DNA from: Paenibacillus senegalensis JC66
GTDB lineage: Bacteria > Bacillota > Bacilli > Paenibacillales > NBRC-103111
Reading direction: 5' to 3'
Length of the DNA: 62,992 bases
Assembly: GCF_000285515.1 (NCBI RefSeq)
Contig: NZ_HE610958.1
Coordinates: 507,958 to 570,949, forward strand
In this document: positions 56,780 through 62,992 of the stretch, piece by piece
Layout of the letters: the number at the start of each line of letters is the position of its first letter
Numbering within the stretch: position 1 is the first letter of the stretch
Program-made: the position numbers and the translations under genes
Notes under the pieces: model-generated
The model's database searches: none
What the model was told of the DNA's origin: nothing
The model's input: the letters and a program-made list of their open reading frames with translations, nothing else

Positions 56780-56901
56780 CCCATATAAGCGAAACCTATC
56801 CTCATTTTCAGGCATATTTCCTTATTCTCCTCATATAGTTTTTATAGCGTCTTTAACTGAGGAAACCGAATAGGATGAACGTGAGGAAGGGAGTCACAAA
56901 A

Positions 56902-58230
56902 ATGCTTGCTGTGTACGGAACGATGATGCCATTAAGGTTGTTGGAGGAAATTCAATTTTGGAAAATGCAGGAGAAGGAGCATACCGTAGTCATTCTAGAA
57001 TTAATTCCTGACTTAGAGCCGAATTATGTAAACCTTCTCAAGGAATGGGAGCCTATTTTTGAGCAAACGGAAATGGCCGCCACTCAATGGATTGAAGCCC
57101 TGCTGCGGTCCCCTTCAGGGATTACTCCTCATGTGCAAGCCCAGCTTGAACGAATTATCGATATGTCCATTCAGCAGTCCCGCTTATGGATCAGCCAGCT
57201 TCTATATATGCTCAACAATAGCGAAGCTGTTCAGCGGCACGCTACAGCCCCAGTAGTTATACGGCACATTATCCGGGAATCGGAGTATTTTCTCGGAGTT
57301 TTGGACGCCTTTCTTAACAGCCGTGCACAGCAGCAAACCGGTTTTACTGGCTACACAGGCTTCAATGGCTTTGGCTTTAATGGCTTTACAGGCTTTCCGG
57401 GGATCACTCAGCCCTTCACTCCACCCGCCGCTGCAAGTGCAGGCATCCCCGCCGGGGTCCAGCAGCAGAAACTTCCTGTGTCAACGATAACCGTGACCAA
57501 TCAAGCCGAGAAGGTATCTGTCCATGCAGCGTCAAACCGCCAGGAAGCAGACTACAATTTATCTGGTGAAGGGAGCTGGTCGCAAATCCGGCCTGAGTCC
57601 CGGCCTGTACCTATAGGCGGACATACGCTTCCTCCGCTCCCCTATGATTATTCTGCCTTGGAGCCCTATATTGACACGGAAACGATGCGAATTCACCACG
57701 ATATTCACCATAAAAGTTATGTAGATGGTCTTAACAAGGCCGAGAAAAGCTTGCAGGAAGCCCGCCAAAGCGGAAATTTTGACTTAATCAAGCATTGGGA
57801 GAGAGAAGCGGCGTTTCATGGAGCCGGGCATTATCTCCACACCCTGTTCTGGAATATCATGAATCCTAAGGGCGGCGGAGAACCCACAGGCGCTCTGGCG
57901 AAGCAGATCAGCAGCGATTTCGGAAGCTTTGCCGCTTTCAAAAAGCATTTCTCCGAAGCTGCAAGCAAAGTTGAGGGCGGCGGCTGGGCGATTCTGGTCT
58001 GGAGCCCGCGAAGCCACCGATTACAGATTTTACAAGCAGAAAAGCATCAAAATCTTTCTCAATGGGATATCGTCCCTCTTCTGGCATTGGACGTGTGGGA
58101 GCATGCCTACTATTTAAAGCATCAAAACAAACGGGACGACTACATCGAAGATTGGTGGAATGTCGTCTATTGGCCGCACGTAAGCGAACGCTTCGAGCAG
58201 GCGCGCAAGCTGAGATGGCAGCCTTATTGA
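56902..58230 (+). CDS. Superoxide dismutase fused to a DUF2935-like N-terminal domain
   Basis: A 442-residue fusion. Residues 1-143 form a helical domain with EEIQFWKMQEKEHTVVIL and VIRHIIRESEYFLGVLD, like DUF2935 with its Glu/His metal-like pattern. Residues 145-167 are Gly/Phe/Thr repeats (GFTG, YTG, FNG), followed by a Pro/Ala/Gln linker. Residues 235-442 are a full Mn/Fe superoxide dismutase with ligands H265, H313, D397 and H401 and a Gln at 383, which favours manganese. ATG 56902 is chosen: GGGAG lies 8 nt upstream, nine codons inside the open frame. Bacillus SodF-type proteins are similarly extended; the front domain may place the enzyme on a surface or spore. Confidence 0.9.
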   Translation: MLAVYGTMMPLRLLEEIQFWKMQEKEHTVVILELIPDLEPNYVNLLKEWEPIFEQTEMAATQWIEALLRSPSGITPHVQAQLERIIDMSIQQSRLWISQLLYMLNNSEAVQRHATAPVVIRHIIRESEYFLGVLDAFLNSRAQQQTGFTGYTGFNGFGFNGFTGFPGITQPFTPPAAASAGIPAGVQQQKLPVSTITVTNQAEKVSVHAASNRQEADYNLSGEGSWSQIRPESRPVPIGGHTLPPLPYDYSALEPYIDTETMRIHHDIHHKSYVDGLNKAEKSLQEARQSGNFDLIKHWEREAAFHGAGHYLHTLFWNIMNPKGGGEPTGALAKQISSDFGSFAAFKKHFSEAASKVEGGGWAILVWSPRSHRLQILQAEKHQNLSQWDIVPLLALDVWEHAYYLKHQNKRDDYIEDWWNVVYWPHVSERFEQARKLRWQPY

Positions 58231-58272
58231 AGGCTCTCCCTGATCGCAGCGGTTTCCCGAAAACACGCAAAA

Positions 58273-58310
58273 AACCAGCGGCTCCCTGTACTGCAGGGGA
58301 ACCGCTGGTT
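58273..58310. terminator. Intrinsic terminator, bidirectional, between SOD and folE
   Basis: AACCAGCGG (58273-58281) pairs with CCGCTGGTT (58302-58310), with an inner TCCC/GGGGA stem. The plus strand continues CGTTTTT and the minus strand TTTTTTGC, so it serves both convergent genes. Confidence 0.9.
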
Positions 58311-58323
58311 CGTTTTTGCCCTC

Positions 58324-58914
58324 TTATTGCTTCAACAAGGAAAGAAACTCGGAACGGAGAGCAGCATTAACCCGAAACTCCCCGCGTACAGCGGAAGTTA
58401 CCGTGTTGCTTCCGGACTTTCTTACACCCCGTGAACACATGCACATATGCTCTCCCTCGACTACAACCATCGTGCCATGCGGCTGCAGCACCTCTTCCAT
58501 AATGTCAGCGATCTCGGAAGTGATTCTTTCTTGTACTTGGAGCTTGCGGGTTACCGCATCGACCAGCCGGGCCAATTTGCTTAAACCTGCTACTTTTCCG
58601 CTGGGAATGTAGCCGATATGGGCTTTACCGAAAAACGGAGCCATATGATGCTCGCACTGGCTGTAATAGACAATATCCTTGACGATGACCAATTCCTCAT
58701 GGTCCTCGTCAAAGGTTACCCCCAAGATGTCATGCGGATTGGCCGAATAACCGGCAAAAATCTCCTCATACATCCGGGCTACTCGCGCGGGAGTCTCCAG
58801 CAGCCCTTCGCGCCGCGGATCTTCTCCGATCAAACGCAATATTTCCCGTATGTGCCCTTCAATCTCTTCCCGATTTTTGGCTACATGCTCATTGCTGTAT
58901 TCCTGAAAAGCCAT
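58324..58914 (-). CDS. folE: GTP cyclohydrolase I
   Basis: A 196-residue zinc enzyme opening the GTP ring, first step of folate synthesis. Seen: [15 protein letters not shown], the zinc ligands C87 and H90 ([10 protein letters not shown]) and C158 ([10 protein letters not shown]), and the family end [15 protein letters not shown]. It is the standard zinc type with all ligands. GGAGGGAACC lies before ATG 58914. It stands alone at this locus. Confidence 0.97.
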   Translation of the reverse strand: MAFQEYSNEHVAKNREEIEGHIREILRLIGEDPRREGLLETPARVARMYEEIFAGYSANPHDILGVTFDEDHEELVIVKDIVYYSQCEHHMAPFFGKAHIGYIPSGKVAGLSKLARLVDAVTRKLQVQERITSEIADIMEEVLQPHGTMVVVEGEHMCMCSRGVRKSGSNTVTSAVRGEFRVNAALRSEFLSLLKQ

Positions 58915-59051
58915 TACTGGTTCCCTCCGTCCCTTCTTGGCTGCAAGCCAATAAATTATGGACTGCCATGGTTTCTATATAGAGCTCTTGTATAAATACT
59001 GCCATAAATACTGCCAAGCCGCTTTTGACTTGTGCAGGCCTGCAAAATGCA

Positions 59052-59261
59052 TTATCGGAATTTCTTGTTTTTCATCATTTGTTGAACCTTTTGCATCTGC
59101 TGCTTGTTCATATTATAGCCCATTTGTTTAGCGAGCTTCTGCAGCGTTTCCGGATCGCTCTGCATTTTCTCCATCTGCTTTCGGAGATAGAAAACCCCCG
59201 CAAAAAATCCGATAGCCACCCCGACAATAAGGGTAACGATGGGGATGACATAATTCCACAT
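59052..59261 (-). CDS. YneF/UPF0154-family small membrane protein
   Basis: A 69-residue protein with one N-terminal membrane segment (about 3-25), then a basic helical tail with KLAKQMGYNMNKQQMQKVQQ, which matches YneF (UPF0154) of Bacillus in layout and tail. The function of the family is unknown. ATG 59261 follows GAGGTG at 7 T residues; the frame's earlier ATG lacks a site. Confidence 0.8.
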   Translation of the reverse strand: MWNYVIPIVTLIVGVAIGFFAGVFYLRKQMEKMQSDPETLQKLAKQMGYNMNKQQMQKVQQMMKNKKFR

Positions 59262-59394
59262 AAAAAAACACCTCTGCACTCACTTGATTTAGCCATATAA
59301 CCGCATCTGCAGTTATATCAACCTGTCTATGATAGCATGTCCGGGACGTGGTGACAAATGAATAGAAGCTTGCTCCTAATTCCGTTAGGGCAGG

Positions 59395-60570
59395 TTATAT
59401 AGCTCCTTGCCGCAGGCTGGACAGAGCCTTGCGGATGTCGTTCAATACCTGTTCATGCTCTTCCCGTGTCTCTGCCCGTTCCAGCCATTTCACGGCTTCA
59501 TCGCCGCCGATCCTCCCCAGCGACCAAGCCGCCGAACCCCGAAGCTCGGGTCGCGGATCGTCAAGCAAAAGCTCGCCCAGCAGCTCCACCGCCGATTCAT
59601 CACGGAAGGTGCCCAGTGCAAGCACAGCGTTGCGCTGAATCGGTTTTTTGCCTCTCCATGAGGCGGCACTAGTTCCGAAGCGTTCCTGAAACTGCTTATT
59701 GCTAAGCTTAAGAAGGGGCTTGAGCAGCGGCTTGACCAATTCCGCATCGGGCTGCAGCTCGGGCTGATGCGTCCAATTTTTCCCTTTGTTTTTGGGACAC
59801 ACTACCTGGCAGGTATCACAGCCATACAATCGATTGCCCAGCTTCAGCTTGAACTCGTCCTCTATAAACCCTTTAGTCTGAGTTAGAAAGGAAATGCAGC
59901 GGCTCGAATTGAGCTGTCCGGGGCCGACCAAAGCAGAGGTGGGACAAGCGTCAATGCAGATCGTGCAGTCGCCGCACTGGTCCTGGACGGGAGTATCGGC
60001 AGGCAGGGGCAGATTGGTTATCATCTCTCCAAGATACACCCACGAGCCAAACTCCGGGGTAATGATCGAACAGTTCTTGCCGCTCCAGCCAATGCCCGCA
60101 CGCTCAGCTACTGCCCGGTCCACTAAAGCCCCCGTGTCAACCATAGACTGCATCCGCGCCCCAGCCACCCGCTCATGAATAAAATCCTCTAGCCTTCTCA
60201 ACCGTTCCTTCAAAACCTCATGATAGTCCCTTCCCCAAGCCGAGCGGGAAAGAATGCCGCGATAGGCACCAGGCTCCGATTTAGGCGGATTGTTCAAGCG
60301 GGAAGGATAGGCAATAGCTATGGAAATGATCGAACGGGGAGCTTCGAGGCTTTGTTCGGGGTGAACCCGTTTGTCCAAATCTTTTTCTTCAAAACCGGAC
60401 TCATACCCTTTTTCGCGATGCCTTAGCAGCACATCCTTCAAGTCCAAGAAAGGATCGGCAGTGGTGATCCCGATCTTGTCAATTCCCAGACTGGGAGCAG
60501 CTTGCAGCATAGCCTCCTTCAGTTTCTGCCAGTCTTTCTGATCCTGACTTGCCGCTTCGAGCTTTTTCAC
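59395..60570 (-). CDS. queG: Epoxyqueuosine reductase
   Basis: A 391-residue cobalamin and Fe-S enzyme for the last step of queuosine synthesis in tRNA. Seen: the start IDKIGITTADP, the middle DTGALVDRAVAERAGIGWSGKN, two ferredoxin-like clusters (CGDCTICIDACPTSAL and CDTCQVVCPKNK) and a C-terminal HEAT-like stretch (RPELRGSAAWSLGRIGGDEA). GTG 60570 is the start: AAAGGAGGG lies 6 nt before it, and the frame's ATG 16 codons earlier lacks one. A tandem repeat lies upstream (60615-60722). Confidence 0.95.
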   Translation of the reverse strand: MKKLEAASQDQKDWQKLKEAMLQAAPSLGIDKIGITTADPFLDLKDVLLRHREKGYESGFEEKDLDKRVHPEQSLEAPRSIISIAIAYPSRLNNPPKSEPGAYRGILSRSAWGRDYHEVLKERLRRLEDFIHERVAGARMQSMVDTGALVDRAVAERAGIGWSGKNCSIITPEFGSWVYLGEMITNLPLPADTPVQDQCGDCTICIDACPTSALVGPGQLNSSRCISFLTQTKGFIEDEFKLKLGNRLYGCDTCQVVCPKNKGKNWTHQPELQPDAELVKPLLKPLLKLSNKQFQERFGTSAASWRGKKPIQRNAVLALGTFRDESAVELLGELLLDDPRPELRGSAAWSLGRIGGDEAVKWLERAETREEHEQVLNDIRKALSSLRQGAI

Positions 60571-60614
60571 GCCAATCCCTCCTTTCTTCAAAAAATATTC
60601 GCTGCTGCAGGCAA

Positions 60615-60722
60615 GCAATTAGCTCTGCAGTTAGCTGCAGTTGGCTCCGCAATTAGGCTCTGCAGGTGGCTCCGCAATTAGCTCTGCAGGTGGCTCCGCA
60701 GTTTGCTCTGCAGTTGGCTCCG
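60615..60722. repeat. 24-bp tandem repeat upstream of queG
   Basis: Four units of the form CAATTAGCTCTGCAG then GTGGCTCCG; copies 2-4 are 24-25 bp and the first is longer. It lies between rnhA and queG, 45 bp before the queG start. Beyond it I see nothing in 60723-60867. Confidence 0.88.
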
Positions 60723-60867
60723 TACCTGCCAGTGCCTAACCGGGGGACGCCCTGATCCGAGCAGTAGAAGCCCTAGTGCGTGATCAGCCACCGAGCACCT
60801 GTCTGAGCGGATGCAGGCACCTATAATCAGCCGCTTGATCGGCCGAGGCTCCCCTCTCAGCTACGCC

Positions 60868-61311
60868 TTACCCGGTACCCAGCTGCTTGATAGCTCCTCT
60901 GGCAAGCTCATCACAGCGGTTGTTGTGTTCGTTGTCGCTGTGGCCTTTCACCTTAATATACTCTACATCATGAGTGTTCATCAGCTGCAGCAGTTCCTTC
61001 CACAGATCCTGGTTCTCCACCGGCTGTTTCTTGCTGTTCAACCAGCCGTTGCGCTGCCAATTGTTAAGCCATCCCTGTTTAAAGCTGTTGACTGCGTAGG
61101 CGGAATCACTGTACACCTTAACCCGGCAAGGCTCCTTCAGCTGCCGCAATGCCTGGATAATCGCCAGGAGCTCCATCCGGTTATTCGTCGTATGCTTCTC
61201 CCCTCCAGACAGCTCCTTGCGATATCCGTTGTAAAACAGAATCGCACCCCAGCCGCCAGGCCCGGGATTGCCTGAACAGGCTCCATCCGTATAAATCATA
61301 ACCTCTTTCAC
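60868..61311 (-). CDS. rnhA: Ribonuclease HI
   Basis: A 147-residue enzyme that cuts RNA in RNA-DNA hybrids. Seen: the four catalytic acids D9 (IYTDGACSGNPGPGG), E47 (NRMELLA), D69 (YSDSAY) and D134 (NNRCDELA) and H124. Length is close to that of E. coli RnhA. The start is GTG 61311 with GGAGGAAGCCA before it. It lies 27 bp after lepB and is probably cotranscribed. Confidence 0.96.
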   Translation of the reverse strand: MKEVMIYTDGACSGNPGPGGWGAILFYNGYRKELSGGEKHTTNNRMELLAIIQALRQLKEPCRVKVYSDSAYAVNSFKQGWLNNWQRNGWLNSKKQPVENQDLWKELLQLMNTHDVEYIKVKGHSDNEHNNRCDELARGAIKQLGTG

Positions 61312-61338
61312 TGGCTTCCTCCGTTTCCTTAAATACGG

Positions 61339-61938
61339 TCAAATCGATTTTATTTTGACAGGGGGCCAAATAATCCAGTCTGCCCGTCCAATGACCAGAT
61401 CATATTGGATCGCTCCAAAGCTCCGGCTGTCCCGGCTTGCCCGGCGTTTGCGATTGTCTCCCATGACGAACACATGCCCCTCCTCCACAATGTAAGGTCC
61501 GAAATTCCCATCCTCTATTTCAGTATCGACATACGTTTCCTCTATGAATTCTCCATTCACATACAGCTTGCCTTCACGTATCACTACTTCATCACCGGCC
61601 TCCGCAACGACCCGTTTAACAAGGTAATCCCGCTTGCCATGGATCGGCTGAGGATCCTTGAAAACAATAATATCTCCATAATGAGGCTCCTTAAACTGAT
61701 ACAGCAGGCGGTTGATGAACAGCCTTTCTCCATTCTCCAGCGTAGGCTCCATGGACTGACCCTCTACAATGGATTGGGAAAACAGAAATTGATTAATCAA
61801 CACCACAATAACGAGAGCAACCGAAATCGACTTAATCCAATCCCATACTTCAGCAAGCCACTTGTTCTGCGAGCCTTGATTCAGCTCGTCCTGCTGGTTA
61901 AATGGCAACTGGCCCTTGTCTGGATCTATTGAACTCAT
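61339..61938 (-). CDS. lepB: Signal peptidase I
   Basis: A 199-residue membrane protease that removes signal peptides from exported proteins. Seen: one membrane segment at about 35-55, catalytic S62 in GQSMEPTL and K108 in YLVKRVVA, then GDNRKRRASRDSRSFG, the family C-terminal box. It is the short Gram-positive (SipS-like) form. GGGGGACTAGG precedes ATG 61938. First gene of a pair with rnhA. Confidence 0.95.
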   Translation of the reverse strand: MSSIDPDKGQLPFNQQDELNQGSQNKWLAEVWDWIKSISVALVIVVLINQFLFSQSIVEGQSMEPTLENGERLFINRLLYQFKEPHYGDIIVFKDPQPIHGKRDYLVKRVVAEAGDEVVIREGKLYVNGEFIEETYVDTEIEDGNFGPYIVEEGHVFVMGDNRKRRASRDSRSFGAIQYDLVIGRADWIIWPPVKIKSI

Positions 61939-62151
61939 CCTAGTCCCCCACTTCCGCTCAAGGATTAATCATACTTATTGCCGGATCATTCTGTAAGCAC
62001 TCTGTATGCCCTCGGGTATACACTCTGTGTGCACTCTGTTATTAAACCACCCTCAAGCCCCTTAAGTTAAAACATCAATATTCTCACTTTAGCATAAATT
62101 CGAATTGAATGCAGAAGGTTAAGCCCGCCGTCAACAAAGCAGTACAAAGAA

Positions 62152-62246
62152 AAAAAGCAATGCGTGAAAGCAGTGCATGGAAAGCCGTGCATAGAAAGCA
62201 ATGCATAGAAGTATAGAAAGTAATGCGTAGAAAGCCGTGCATAGAA
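62152..62246. repeat. 14-bp tandem repeat, about seven copies
   Basis: Units AAAGCNRTGCATAG such as AAAGCCGTGCATAG and AAAGCAATGCATAG follow one another, with one short copy. It lies past the terminator of the GNAT gene. The remaining gap 61939-62151 holds short CACTCTGT echoes near 61990-62040 and nothing else. Confidence 0.85.
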
Positions 62247-62287
62247 AAAAAGCATACCTTTGCCTTGGAAGAGGCTCAGGATATGCT
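62244..62287 (-). terminator. Intrinsic terminator after the GNAT gene
   Basis: On the minus strand AGCATA pairs with TATGCT, with inner CC/GG and GCCT/AGGC stems, and is followed by seven T. It lies 60 bp past the stop. Confidence 0.75.
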
Positions 62288-62347
62288 CCGGTGAACGCAG
62301 TCACAGTTATTAAGAGTGCTGTGCAAAAGCTGTTTCTTGACCTTGGC

Positions 62348-62770
62348 TTATCCGTTCACGATACGGAGCGGCTTGAGCGGCTTAAGAAAATCTGCACTTT
62401 GAAACCCTAAAGCTTTGTATAGTGGCAATACAGGCTCATTATGAGTATCCACCGTAATCAGGATTTGACTGACCTTGCGCTTCTCAAAGCGCTCCTTCAA
62501 GCCGTTAATCAAGGACTTGCCAACGCCTCGACCGCGGTGATCCGGATGAACTGCGATCCGGTAGTAATAGGCCTTATTGTCATCAATCGTGCCTATAATG
62601 AGTCCGACGATGGTTTCATCGATTTCAGCAACCAGTATCAGATTACTGTCGAGAGTCAATTGTCTGGCAAACGCCTTTAACGTTTCCTTATTACACTCTT
62701 CAGACAATACTTCTTCCAAAAGCTTAGAAACTGCAAAATAATCCATCAATTGAAAGGAACGAACGATCAT
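62348..62770 (-). CDS. GNAT-family N-acetyltransferase
   Basis: A 140-residue acetyltransferase of the GNAT fold with the acetyl-CoA loop in HPDHRGRGVGKSLI (about residues 73-86), a preceding strand YYYRIAV and the final strand ILITVDTHNEPVLPLYKALGF. The substrate is not predictable. GGGGGATACAGTC precedes ATG 62770. From 62771 to the right edge I see only A/T-rich sequence without a gene. Confidence 0.88.
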   Translation of the reverse strand: MIVRSFQLMDYFAVSKLLEEVLSEECNKETLKAFARQLTLDSNLILVAEIDETIVGLIIGTIDDNKAYYYRIAVHPDHRGRGVGKSLINGLKERFEKRKVSQILITVDTHNEPVLPLYKALGFQSADFLKPLKPLRIVNG

Positions 62771-62992
62771 GACTGTATCCCCCGCAGCATGGTTTTATAT
62801 AACTTTAGGAAAACTTCTCTCTATCTGAATCTCGTTATACTAGTTTACTACAAAAAACGATAAAATCCACCAAATCGTCAAAAAAAATTAAGTGAAATTT
62901 AATTTTTTTACCAAAAAAAATGAGTGAAACGCTTACAAATAGCTAGTTTTGGCTAATCTCTAATTATTTAAATTAATAAACTTGAGCATTTT

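Noticed and set aside
62929-62942. A catabolite-responsive (cre) site, TGAAACGCTTACA
   Set aside because: One base is missing compared with the 14-bp cre form, and no gene start is nearby within the window.

Overview
The window looks like a chromosomal segment of a Paenibacillus-type member of the Bacillota (low- to mid-GC Gram-positive). This rests on the gene families (YneF, LCP, class B PBP, YesM/YesN-type two-component system, UvsE, superoxide dismutase with a DUF2935-like front domain), on strong AGGAGG-type ribosome binding sites with frequent TTG/GTG starts, on riboswitch control, and on an IS1182-family remnant. There is no phage, plasmid or CRISPR region and no tRNA. Nearly all genes are housekeeping or transport functions, and most lie on the minus strand.

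Layout. 0-8 kb: an rRNA-leader-like stretch at the left edge, an NCS2 purine permease behind a guanine riboswitch and a PurR-box pair, a class B penicillin-binding protein, a DUF5946 gene that abuts a truncated polysaccharide deacetylase, a small membrane protein and guaA. 8-16 kb: a MoxR / DUF58 / transglutaminase operon, a secreted polysaccharide deacetylase, a lipase-like protein and Bcp peroxiredoxin. 16.5-24 kb (plus strand): LCP cell-wall ligase, hemL, and the large glutamate synthase subunit without an adjacent small subunit. 24-35 kb: an IS1182 remnant, then a carbohydrate ABC importer (two binding proteins, two permeases, no ATPase) next to a YesM/YesN pair and the KDPG aldolase and KDG kinase genes; together they suggest uptake and breakdown of a hexuronate-type sugar. 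35-36.1 kb: about 1 kb of pure repeats. 36-46 kb: two orphan genes, topB, a PP2C-like phosphatase, DeoR regulator plus Nudix hydrolase, an alpha/beta hydrolase, an inositol-monophosphatase-family enzyme and a TauE/SafE exporter. 46-48 kb: TPP riboswitch and thiC. 48.9-62.8 kb: uvsE, ddl, an amidase, aconitase, an IclR regulator, SOD fusion, folE, yneF, queG, rnhA, signal peptidase I and a GNAT acetyltransferase.

The most notable non-gene signals are: (1) thiC begins with ATG and a good ribosome binding site but is out of frame with its body; the frames meet exactly at a canonical -1 slippery heptamer, A-AAA-AAC, six nucleotides of which belong to a run of seven A; (2) at least ten short, degenerate tandem-repeat arrays, mostly with unit sequences unrelated to each other, sit in gaps between genes, and one is translated in two reading frames inside a gene overlap; (3) a dispersed 52-bp repeat carrying the palindrome TTTGTACGA-N4-TCGTACAAA occurs at two loci 11 kb apart; (4) the gltA ribosome binding site is 25 nt from its ATG, with a perfect hairpin between them that would restore normal spacing if folded. 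All calls come from reading the sequence; no database search was run.
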